Positions 23,618 to 31,447 of a DNA stretch of 36,781 nucleotides are shown here, piece by piece (the stretch's first letter is position 1; the number at the start of each line of letters is the position of its first letter). The notes under the pieces were generated by a model. That model made no database searches, was not told where the DNA came from, and worked only from the letters and a program-made list of their open reading frames with translations. The DNA comes from Myxococcales bacterium. Its GTDB lineage: Bacteria; Myxococcota; Myxococcia; Myxococcales; Anaeromyxobacteraceae. The position numbers and the translations under genes were made by a program. Location: NCBI GenBank assembly GCA_021818285.1, contig JAKAEO010000014.1:1-36781 (forward strand), given 5' to 3'.

Positions 23618-25836
23618 CACTTGAGACCGTACCCCAGGTAGAGCGAGAAGCCGATGTGGGCGGCGATGGCCAGCACCAGGAAGCCCGCCAGGGAGGCGTG
23701 GAAGATCCGCCAGGCCCGCATCAGCGACTTCAGCGACCGGAAGAACGCGATCTGCAGCCGCAGCCGCTCGCAGACCCTGAAGTCCTCCCGGAAGGCGCGG
23801 CGCGACTCCTGGTCCGGGAACAGGGAGGCCACGCGGCGCAGCGCCAGGCGCGAGCGCAGCGACTGCAGCGGCAGCGTCACCAGCGAGTGGAGCAGCGAGC
23901 CCGGCGGCAGCGGCGCCGTCACCGAGGCGAAGAGCCGCTTCACCGGGACGGGGTTCTCGACCATCTCCAGCAGCGGCTCCACCTCGGCGCGGGCCCGCAC
24001 GAAGCTGGCCTGCAGGTCCTCCAGCTCCAGGGCGTGTTCGGCGGCCGCCGGCACCAGGCTGAAGATGTACCGGCCGACGATGCCGGTGGCGACCACCACG
24101 GCCAGCGCGGCGGTGGTCCCGGTGGCGAGCAGGTTCCGCGACTGGAAGGCGGCGTGGAAGGCGATCACCAGGGGGCTCATGAAGCCGACGAAGACGTGGA
24201 AGGCCAGCCAGATCCGCATGTCCCCGACTCCCGAGAGCCAGCGCACCCGCTTGCGCGCCGCGTAGAGGAAGTTGGAGAGCATGAAGGCGGTGGCGGCGAT
24301 GCCCACCCCGTGGCCCCAGTGGCTGGCCGGCTTCAGGAGGGGGTGGAGCGGCGAGCGGAACCGCTCGGCCTGCGGCAGCAGGTAGTACCGCCAGCCGTGG
24401 AGCGCCAGGAGCACCAGGATGGCCGCGCCCAGCACCGCGAAGAGCGTCTCGATCCGGTGCTCCTTGCGCTTCGCGGCCATCTCCCGGTCGAGGGCGTGCG
24501 ACCGGGTGGCGCCCTTCCGCGGCGACCCGGGCGCCTCGCCGTGGTAGCGGCGCATGCCCACCCCGGCCTTCTCCAGGAACTCGGTGGGCAGCTCGCCGCC
24601 GGCGCACACCACCACGAAGTCGTTGGGGACGCGCAGCGGCTTCCCCCCCGCCTCCAGCTCCACCTCCTGCTCGCCGATCCGCTTCACCTGCGACCCGGGG
24701 AGCAGGGTGAGCCGCCGCTTCGCCGCCTGCGCCTCCATGTCCACCCGGTTCGGCTCGCGGCACTTCGGGGCGTCGCCGCGGAAGGAGAGCCACACCTGGG
24801 CGTCCGACTCCCGCGCCAGCTGGCAGGCGGCCTCCACCCCGGCGTCGCCGGCGCCGACCACCAGCACCTTCGAGCCGGCGTACTGCTCCGGCTCGATGAG
24901 CCGGTAGACCACCTTGGCCTGCTCCTCGCCGGGCACTTGCAGCTTGCGGGGCGAGCCGCGGCGGCCGATGGCCAGCACCACCTTGGCGGCCCGCACCGGC
25001 CCGGCGGTGCTCTGCACCGTGAAGTCGCCGTCGCGGCCCTCGATCCCGGTGACCTTGACCTTCTCCTCCACCCGCAGCGAGGCCTTCTGGATGACCTTGT
25101 CCAGCGTGGCGAGCAGGTCCTCCTTGGAGATGCGCCGCTTCCCGAACTTGCCCCAGAACGGCAGGTTCACCGTCTCGGTCATCACCACCTTGCGGCGCGG
25201 GAAGTGGAAGATGGTCCCACCCACCGAATCCTGCTCCAGCAGCCGGTAGGTGAGCCCGTGGTGCGCGAGCCCGAGGGCGGCGGCGATGCCTGCCGGTCCC
25301 GCCCCCACCACGCAGACGTCCACCCCGCCCGCCGGCGCGGCCGGCTTCCCCCGCGCCAGGTGGTCGGCCACCTGCAGCCCCTGGCGGATGGCGTTCTTGA
25401 TGAGCCCCATCCCGCCGAGCTCGCCCACCACGTGGACGCCGGGGCGCGAGGACTCGAAGACCTCGTTCACCTCCGGCAGGTCGATGCCCCGCTTGGCGGT
25501 GCCGAAGACCAGGGTGATGGCCGACACCGGGCACTCGGCGGCGCAGCGGCCGTGGCCGACGCAGTGCTGGCCGTGGACCAGCGCGGCGGTGCCGTTGACG
25601 ATCCCCAGGATGTCCCCCTCCGGGCAGGACTTCAGGCAGGCCAGGCTGCCGATGCAGATGTCCGGGTCGATGATCGGGTGGAGCGAGCGCGGCAGGTTGC
25701 GCTCCAGCTCCTCGGCCTCGCGGAGCGCCTCGGCGTCGGCGCGCTGGCGGCGCCAGCGGTTCACCGCGTAGCCGCCGGCGAAGAGCGCGGCCGAGCTCAC
25801 GGCCGCCGAGGCGATGATGGTCTGGCTGAAGTCCAA
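23617..25836 (-). CDS. Inner-membrane FAD/NAD(P)-Fe-S oxidoreductase with cytochrome-b-like C-terminus
   Basis: A 739-residue fusion. A short N-terminal membrane helix (about 6-24) precedes a ferredoxin-like domain with C61-x5-C67-x3-C71-P and C92-x5-C98-x3-C102-P. A pyridine nucleotide-disulfide-type flavoprotein follows, with a GAGPAG FAD loop at 178-183 and a GAGDAG nucleotide loop at 328-333. The C-terminal 280 residues have about five membrane helices (464-482, 506-527, 541-562, 574-594, 710-735) carrying His 480, 506, 509, 547, 561, 713 and 727, candidates for b-haem ligands. It could pass electrons from cytoplasmic NAD(P)H to the periplasmic cytochromes encoded next. The TTG start has AGGGA nine bases upstream; the frame stays open to 26004, with other possible starts. 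I know no named homologue with this exact use. Confidence 0.8.
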   Translation of the reverse strand: MDFSQTIIASAAVSSAALFAGGYAVNRWRRQRADAEALREAEELERNLPRSLHPIIDPDICIGSLACLKSCPEGDILGIVNGTAALVHGQHCVGHGRCAAECPVSAITLVFGTAKRGIDLPEVNEVFESSRPGVHVVGELGGMGLIKNAIRQGLQVADHLARGKPAAPAGGVDVCVVGAGPAGIAAALGLAHHGLTYRLLEQDSVGGTIFHFPRRKVVMTETVNLPFWGKFGKRRISKEDLLATLDKVIQKASLRVEEKVKVTGIEGRDGDFTVQSTAGPVRAAKVVLAIGRRGSPRKLQVPGEEQAKVVYRLIEPEQYAGSKVLVVGAGDAGVEAACQLARESDAQVWLSFRGDAPKCREPNRVDMEAQAAKRRLTLLPGSQVKRIGEQEVELEAGGKPLRVPNDFVVVCAGGELPTEFLEKAGVGMRRYHGEAPGSPRKGATRSHALDREMAAKRKEHRIETLFAVLGAAILVLLALHGWRYYLLPQAERFRSPLHPLLKPASHWGHGVGIAATAFMLSNFLYAARKRVRWLSGVGDMRIWLAFHVFVGFMSPLVIAFHAAFQSRNLLATGTTAALAVVVATGIVGRYIFSLVPAAAEHALELEDLQASFVRARAEVEPLLEMVENPVPVKRLFASVTAPLPPGSLLHSLVTLPLQSLRSRLALRRVASLFPDQESRRAFREDFRVCERLRLQIAFFRSLKSLMRAWRIFHASLAGFLVLAIAAHIGFSLYLGYGLK

Positions 25837-26308
25837 GGTGTCGCGTCCCTGCTGCCCGTGGGTTCGAGGGTCGCACGCCGTCTTCCGGACCGGAAGCACC
25901 CAAACCTGCCTATCTGCGGGGGGATCGGACAAGCTCTGCTTGGGTCGTCGTACATCGCGCGCGCTGTGGGGAATCCGACTCCGCGTGCGGGTCGGGCGCG
26001 CCACGCGGAATCCTCCCTCAGTGAAATCGGTCCAGCGCCGGCGCCGGACCCGGTCGCGCGCGGGCGGCCCTCGCGCCGCGCCAACCTCCTGGGATCACGC
26101 GCTGCGTTGTGTTAGGAAGTGCCGTTTTCACGCGGGGACCCGTACGGGGAGCCGGGTCGCGCGCCGGTGGGCCGCCGTCTTGCAGCGGCAGCGGATTCCA
26201 AAGCACCACCTGACGGCCAGAACGCAAAAACCGCGTTTTCGGATTGATGGCGCGCAAGTCTGACCAGCCGGGGAGGAAGCGCTTCCCCGGTGTACAAGGG
26301 AGCGGACC
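25837..26308. other. 472-base divergent control region
   Basis: This gap lies between the divergent oxidoreductase and activase/reductase fusion genes, and is somewhat richer in A/T than its surroundings. It contains an interrupted palindrome CAAGC-TCT-GCTTG (25930-25942), a perfect 10-base palindrome CCCGTACGGG (26139-26148), a short A-run/T-run pair (26225-26239) and the hairpin at 26268-26290. I see no convincing -35/-10 pair or -24/-12 sigma-54 site on either strand. An alternative start for the oxidoreductase could use up to 168 bases of it. No tRNA or small RNA is evident. Confidence 0.5.
26268..26290 (+). promoter_or_regulatory. Palindromic hairpin in the leader of the activase/reductase fusion gene
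   Basis: A perfect 12-base palindrome GGAAGCGCTTCC (26275-26286) lies within a larger repeat with flanks CCGGGGA (26268-26274) and TCCCCGG (26284-26290). It ends 18 bases before the ATG at 26309, directly ahead of the ribosome-binding site AAGGGAG. It could be an operator dyad, or an mRNA hairpin controlling translation. There is no T-run, so it is not an intrinsic terminator. Confidence 0.45.
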
Positions 26309-29300
26309 ATGGCCCGATTCATCGGGATCGACGTCGGCGCCGAGACCATCAAGGTGGTCGAGCTGGCCCAGCAGGGGCGCGAGCTGGTCTGCGCACGGCG
26401 CGAGGTCGTCGACCACCACAAGGACCCGGGCGCCGCGCTCCTCGGCCTGCTCCGCGGCTGGTCGTGGGAGACGGTGGAGGGCGCCGCCGTCTGCGGGCGG
26501 CTGGGCCGGCAGGTGGCGCTGATGCGGGTCCCCGCCAAGCAGGCGCAGGCCGCCGGCTACCGCTTCCTCCACGGCCCGGACCCGGCCACCGTGGTCTCGA
26601 TCGGCAGCCACGGCTTCTCGGTGCTGGAGCTGCGCGAGGGCGGCACCGAGGTGTTCCGCGAGAACTCGCGCTGCGCCCAGGGCACCGGCAACTTCCTGCG
26701 GCAGCTGGTGGAGCGCTTCGACCTCACCGTGGAGCAGGCGGCCGAGCTGGCGGCCGGCGTCGACGAGGCGGCGCCGCTCTCGGGCCGCTGCCCGGTGATC
26801 CTGAAGACCGACATGACCCACCTCGCCAACAAGGGCGAGGGCAAGGACCGGATCCTGGCGGGGCTGCTCGACGCCATCGCCGAGAACGTCCAGGTGCTGG
26901 TGAAGCCGGCGGTGGCCCCGAAGCGCATCGTGCTGGCCGGCGGCGTCTGCCGCTCGCAGCGGGTGCGGGAGCACTTCCGGCGCTTCGCCGAGCGGCAGGG
27001 GATGGCGCTGCTCCCCGGCACCGCCGAGGACGGGCTGTTCCTCGAGGCCCTGGGCGCGGCGGTGACCGCCTCGGAGCACGGGCTGCGGGTCCCGTCGCTG
27101 GAGCGGCTCCTCGAGCCGGCGCACGACCACGCGCTGGAGAAGATCCCGGCCCTCTCCGCGGCGCTGGCCCGGGTGCGGCGCATGCCGGCGCCCCCGGCCC
27201 GCGAGCGGGAGGGCGCCCGCGACGTGCTGCTGGGCTTCGACATCGGCTCCACCGGCTCCAAGGCGGTGGCCCTGGACCTCGAGACCCGGGAGGCGCTGTG
27301 GGAGGGGTACCTGCGCACCAACGGCGACCCGGTGGGCGCGGCCCAGGCGCTGATGAAGCAGTTCCTCGACGGGCCGGCGGCGCTGCACCGGGTGCGCGGC
27401 TTCGGGGCCACCGGCTCGGGGCGCGAGATCGTCGGCTCCCTGCTCGCCACCTGCTACGGGCGCGACGCCGTCTACGTGCTCAACGAGATCGCCGCCCACG
27501 CCACCGGGGCGCTGCACCTCGAGCCGCGGGTCGACACCATCTTCGAGATCGGCGGCCAGGACGCGAAGTACATCCGGCTGGCCGAGGGCAGGGTGGTGGA
27601 CGCGGCCATGAACGAGGCCTGCTCCGCCGGCACCGGCTCCTTCATCGAGGAGCAGGGCAAGCGCTTCAGCGGCGTGGAGAGCGTGGTGCAGCTCGGCCAG
27701 CTGGCGCTCCAGAGCGACTCGGGCGTGGCGCTGGGCCAACACTGCTCCATCTTCATGGCCGAGATCATCGACGAGGCGGTGGCCTCGGGCGTGGAGCGCG
27801 AGCGCATCGTCGCCGGCATCTACGACTCGGTGATCGCCAACTACCTGAACCGGGTGAAGGGCAGCCGCTCGGTGGGCCAGGTGATCTTCTGCCAGGGGAT
27901 GCCCTTCGCCTCCGACGCGCTGGCCGCGGCGGTGGCGCGGCAGACCGGCGCCGAGGTCATCGTCCCGCCCAAGCCCGGGCTGATGGGGGCCATCGGCATC
28001 GCCCTGCTGGCCATCGAGGACCTGCCGCTCGCCGGGCGGGAGCCGGCCGACGGCCGCACCTTCCTCGCCGCCCGGGTGGAGAAGAAGGACAACTTCGTCT
28101 GCAACTCGACCCAGGGCTGCGGCGGCGCCGGCAACAAGTGCCGCATCGACCGGCTCACCACCGTGGTGGCCGGCGAGAAGCAGCGCTTCACCTGGGGCGG
28201 CGGCTGCTCCCTCTACGACAAGGGCACCCGCAAGAAGAAGCTGCCCGACCTCTCGCCCGACCCCTTCCGGGAGCGGGCCGAGGCGGTGCAGCGCATCATC
28301 GAGCAGGTGAGCGTCCGCCGCGGCAACCCGGTGGTGGCGATCACCGACGAGTTCCAGCTCAAGGGGCTCTTCCCCTTCTTCGCCACCTACCTGCACCGGA
28401 TGGGGTTCGACGTCACCGTGGCCACCGGCGCCGACCGCAAGGCGCTGAAGCGCGGCATCGAGGAGGCCAACGTCCCCTTCTGCGCGCCGATGCAGCAGTA
28501 CCACGGGCTGGTGGCCGACATGGCCGGCGGCAAGCCCGACTACCTGTTCCTGCCCATGCTCCGGGAGATCCCCCGGGTGCGCCAGGAGCGCTACTCGACG
28601 GTCTGCCCCATCGTGCAGGGCGCGCCCGACATGCTGAAGTGGGACCTGGGCGCGGGCCTGGCGCCGAAGATCGTCTCGCCGGTGGTGGACATGGGCGAGG
28701 GGATGCTCGAGTCCCCGATCTTCCTCCAGGCCTGCGAGAAGCTGGCCGCCGAGCTGGGCGTGAAGCGCGAGACCACCTGGCGCGAGGCCTGGGCGGCGGC
28801 GCGCGCGGCCCAGCTCTCCTTCGACGCCGCGCTGCTGGCGTCGGGCCGGCGCGCCCTCGACTTCTGCGCCGACAAGGGCGTCACCCCGGTGGTGGTGCTG
28901 GGGCGCAGCTACACCATCCACAACGACGTGCTGAACTCCAACGTCCCGGCCATCCTCCGCGAGCAGGGCTCCATCGCCATCCCGGTGGACTGCCTGCCGC
29001 TGCCGGACGACGCGCCGGTCTTCGACGACGTCTTCTGGGGGTACAGCCAGCGCATCCTGCGCGCCGCCTGGCACGTGCGCCGGGTGCCGGGCCTCTACAG
29101 CATCTTCTGCTCCAACTACTCCTGCGGCCCGGACAGCTTCACCGTCCACACCTACGCCTGGCTCATGGAGGGGAAGCCCTTCGCCATCATCGAGACCGAC
29201 GGCCACTCCGGCGACGCCGGCACCAAGACCCGGGTCGAGGCCTTCCTCCACTGCGTGCGCGAGGACCTGCGGGCCGCCTCGCGCCAGGAGCCCAAGGACC

Positions 29301-30628
29301 ACCGCCGGCTCCACGTCCGGCCGCAGCGCATCACCGACATCGTCCGGCGCAAGGAGCGGGTGCTGATCCCGCCCATGGGGCCGGAGACCCACGCCGCCGC
29401 CGCCGCCATCCGCGGCCTGGGCGTGCCGGCCGAGGTGCTTCCGCTGCCCACCCGGGACACGCTGCGCCAGGGGCGGCGCCACACCTCGGGCAAGGAGTGC
29501 CTGCCGCTCACCGTGACGCTGGGGAGCGTGCTGGAGCGGCTGGAGGCGTCGAAGGACACCGACGAGAAGTTCCTGTTCCTGATGCCGGGCTCCTGCGGCC
29601 CCTGCCGCTTCGGCGCCTACCGCGACCTGCACCACCTGATCCTCGACCGGCTGGGCTGGGGGAGCCGCGTCGGCATCTGGTCGCCCCCCTTCGGCGACTA
29701 CTTCGCCGGCCTGCCCTCCGGCTTCTCGGCCATCGTCTTCACCGGCCTCACCGCCCTCGGCATCCTCGAGGACGCGCTCCACGACGTCCGGCCGGTGGAG
29801 ACCGCGGAGGGGGCGGCCGAGGCGATCCACGCCCGCTACTCCGCCCAGCTGGTCCGCCTCATCGAGACCGCGGCCGCGGGCGACCTGTCGCCGGCCAAGG
29901 TGCTCTACGAGGCGGCCACCGGCCGGGGCTACGGCATCCCGGCGCTGGTGGGGCGCTTCGCCCGCGAGCTGGCGCTGGTGAAGGGGAAGCGCGAGGTGCC
30001 GAACGTCCTGGTGGTGGGCGAGATCTACGTGCGCTCCGACCCCTTCGCCAACGACTTCGTCGCCCGGGCGCTGGAGAAGCGGGGCATCCGCGCCAAGCTG
30101 GAGCCGGTCTCCGAGTACCTCCAGTACTCCGACTACATCGCCCACAAGCGCGGGCTGAAGTCGGGGATCCCCGACCGCGTCGAGCACTGGGTGCGCAAGC
30201 GGCTCTTCGCCGTGACCCACCACGAGGCCGCCGGGCCGCTGGGCTGGCCGGCCCACGCCACCATCCCCGAGGTCTTCCAGGCCGCCTCCGACTACGTCCG
30301 CGAGGAGCTGGAGGTGGAGACCCCGCTCACCATCGGCGTGCCGGTCCGCGCCTGGCGCAACAAGGAGATCGACGCCACGGTGAGCGTGGGGCCGCTGGAG
30401 TGCATGCCCAACAAGATCGCCGAGGCCCAGTTCTGCCACGTGGCCGAGAAGGAGGGGCTGCTCTCGCTCTCCCTCTCCCTGAACGGCGACCCCATCGACC
30501 CCGAGGTGCTGGACAACTTCGCCTTCGAGGTCCACCAGCGCTTCAAGCGGCGCCGCGCCGCCGCCGCCGCGCCGCCCCCGGCGGTCCCGTCCGAGGGGGA
30601 GGAGCTGGTGCCGGCCACCGAGGGCTGA
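26309..30628 (+). CDS. Fused dehydratase-activator (BadF/HgdC-type) ATPases and HgdB-like reductase
   Basis: A 1,439-residue cytoplasmic protein. Two ASKHA ATPase modules of the 2-hydroxyacyl-CoA dehydratase activator type lie at about 1-265 (GIDVGAETIK) and 308-575 (GFDIGSTGSK). Each has the two Fe-S ligand Cys of HgdC: C122 and C161 in the first, C438 (ACSAGTGSF) and C479 in the second. A linker follows with C598, C604, C611 and C633. The C-terminal 750 residues resemble the DUF2229/HgdB-like reductase region, with Cys in PFCAPMQQ, STVCPIVQG, CSNYSC, KECLPL and GSCGPC. By family knowledge this is an ATP-driven machine that lowers the potential of an electron for a hard reduction. The substrate is unknown. 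Fused proteins of this kind occur in other anaerobes. GGGAG lies seven or eight bases before the ATG. Confidence 0.9.
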   Translation: MARFIGIDVGAETIKVVELAQQGRELVCARREVVDHHKDPGAALLGLLRGWSWETVEGAAVCGRLGRQVALMRVPAKQAQAAGYRFLHGPDPATVVSIGSHGFSVLELREGGTEVFRENSRCAQGTGNFLRQLVERFDLTVEQAAELAAGVDEAAPLSGRCPVILKTDMTHLANKGEGKDRILAGLLDAIAENVQVLVKPAVAPKRIVLAGGVCRSQRVREHFRRFAERQGMALLPGTAEDGLFLEALGAAVTASEHGLRVPSLERLLEPAHDHALEKIPALSAALARVRRMPAPPAREREGARDVLLGFDIGSTGSKAVALDLETREALWEGYLRTNGDPVGAAQALMKQFLDGPAALHRVRGFGATGSGREIVGSLLATCYGRDAVYVLNEIAAHATGALHLEPRVDTIFEIGGQDAKYIRLAEGRVVDAAMNEACSAGTGSFIEEQGKRFSGVESVVQLGQLALQSDSGVALGQHCSIFMAEIIDEAVASGVERERIVAGIYDSVIANYLNRVKGSRSVGQVIFCQGMPFASDALAAAVARQTGAEVIVPPKPGLMGAIGIALLAIEDLPLAGREPADGRTFLAARVEKKDNFVCNSTQGCGGAGNKCRIDRLTTVVAGEKQRFTWGGGCSLYDKGTRKKKLPDLSPDPFRERAEAVQRIIEQVSVRRGNPVVAITDEFQLKGLFPFFATYLHRMGFDVTVATGADRKALKRGIEEANVPFCAPMQQYHGLVADMAGGKPDYLFLPMLREIPRVRQERYSTVCPIVQGAPDMLKWDLGAGLAPKIVSPVVDMGEGMLESPIFLQACEKLAAELGVKRETTWREAWAAARAAQLSFDAALLASGRRALDFCADKGVTPVVVLGRSYTIHNDVLNSNVPAILREQGSIAIPVDCLPLPDDAPVFDDVFWGYSQRILRAAWHVRRVPGLYSIFCSNYSCGPDSFTVHTYAWLMEGKPFAIIETDGHSGDAGTKTRVEAFLHCVREDLRAASRQEPKDHRRLHVRPQRITDIVRRKERVLIPPMGPETHAAAAAIRGLGVPAEVLPLPTRDTLRQGRRHTSGKECLPLTVTLGSVLERLEASKDTDEKFLFLMPGSCGPCRFGAYRDLHHLILDRLGWGSRVGIWSPPFGDYFAGLPSGFSAIVFTGLTALGILEDALHDVRPVETAEGAAEAIHARYSAQLVRLIETAAAGDLSPAKVLYEAATGRGYGIPALVGRFARELALVKGKREVPNVLVVGEIYVRSDPFANDFVARALEKRGIRAKLEPVSEYLQYSDYIAHKRGLKSGIPDRVEHWVRKRLFAVTHHEAAGPLGWPAHATIPEVFQAASDYVREELEVETPLTIGVPVRAWRNKEIDATVSVGPLECMPNKIAEAQFCHVAEKEGLLSLSLSLNGDPIDPEVLDNFAFEVHQRFKRRRAAAAAPPPAVPSEGEELVPATEG

Positions 30629-30660
30629 GCGCCCGGTCCCGTCCAGGCCACGTCCGCGGC

Positions 30661-30674
30661 CCGCCCGCGGGCGG
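30661..30674. repeat. 14-base GC palindrome between convergent genes
   Basis: CCGCCCGCGGGCGG is a perfect palindrome lying just before the stop of the TauE gene and 32 bases after the stop of the large fusion gene. It can form a 5-base-pair stem with a tight loop. Without a T-run it is at most a weak, bidirectional transcript end. Confidence 0.3.
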
Positions 30675-30676
30675 CG

Positions 30677-31447
30677 TCAGCGGGCCAGCCACAGGTCGCG
30701 GGCCAGCTTCGCCACCAGGGCCAGCACCACCAGCAGCACCACCCGCCGCACCAGCACGTCGCCGCGCCGCACCGCCAGGTGGGCGCCGAGGTGCCCGCCG
30801 ACGAGCTGCGCCGCCGCCATGGGCAGGGCCAGGCGCCAGAGGACGGTGCCCTTCCAGGCGAAGAGCAGCATGGCCGCGAGGTTGGAGGCGAAGTTCACCA
30901 CCTTGGCGGCGGCCGAGGCCCGGGTGAGCGGGTCGCCGAGCAGCCCGACGAAGCCGACGATGAGGAAGGTGCCGGTGCCGGGGCCGAAGAAGCCGTCGTA
31001 GGCGCCGAGGAGGAAGGACCAGGCGGCGGCGGCCGGGAGGAGCCAGGCCGCGGGGAGCCGCGCCTCGGCGCGGGGCGGCCCGCGCCGCAGCCCGACGAAC
31101 AGCGCCGCCCCGGCCAGCATCAGGAGCACCAGCGGCCGCAGCACCTCCGGGCGGATCAGCAGCACCAGCCCGGCGCCGAGCAGCGAGCCCACGAAGCCCG
31201 CCGGGAAGCTCACCCGCGCCCGGCGCGGCTCGACCATCCCGGCGCGCCGGAAGGCGAGCAGCGCGGAGAAGGCGCCGAAGACCGACTGCCCCTTGTTGGT
31301 CCCGATCACCAGGTGGGGCGGCAGCCCGGCGGCCACCAGGAAGGGGACCGTCACCAGCCCGCCGCCGCCGGCGATGGCGTCCACCACCCCGGCGACCAGC
31401 GCCACCCCCGCCAGCAGCAGGATCTCGGCGAGGCCGGGCGCGCTCAC
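30677..31447 (-). CDS. TauE/SafE-family anion permease
   Basis: Inner-membrane protein of 256 residues with about seven or eight hydrophobic helices. The N-terminal half has the family pattern GVVDAIAGGGGLVTVPFL and VIGTNKGQ, and the second half repeats it as GAYDGFFGPGTGTFLIVGF and ASAAAKVVNFASN. This internal duplication is diagnostic of TauE/SafE (sulfite/sulfonate or organoanion export). The GTG start overlaps the stop of the M64 peptidase gene by four bases (GTGA), so the two are co-translated, though no shared function is obvious. The substrate cannot be told from sequence. Confidence 0.9.
   Translation of the reverse strand: MSAPGLAEILLLAGVALVAGVVDAIAGGGGLVTVPFLVAAGLPPHLVIGTNKGQSVFGAFSALLAFRRAGMVEPRRARVSFPAGFVGSLLGAGLVLLIRPEVLRPLVLLMLAGAALFVGLRRGPPRAEARLPAAWLLPAAAAWSFLLGAYDGFFGPGTGTFLIVGFVGLLGDPLTRASAAAKVVNFASNLAAMLLFAWKGTVLWRLALPMAAAQLVGGHLGAHLAVRRGDVLVRRVVLLVVLALVAKLARDLWLAR

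Noticed and set aside
25855-25880. GGTTCGAGGGTCG resembling a tRNA T-arm
   Set aside because: The sequences flanking the loop do not pair, and no anticodon or acceptor stem is found nearby.
25837-26308. Sigma-54 promoter for the redox genes
   Set aside because: No GG-N10-GC site with a reasonable TGGCAC/TTGC context was found on either strand.
26018-30535. Open reading frame of about 1,500 codons on the minus strand opposite the activase/reductase fusion
   Set aside because: It is a by-product of high-GC codon bias: Leu/Val/Gly/Asp/His-rich low-complexity translation with no motifs, while the plus strand has clear ATPase motifs throughout.
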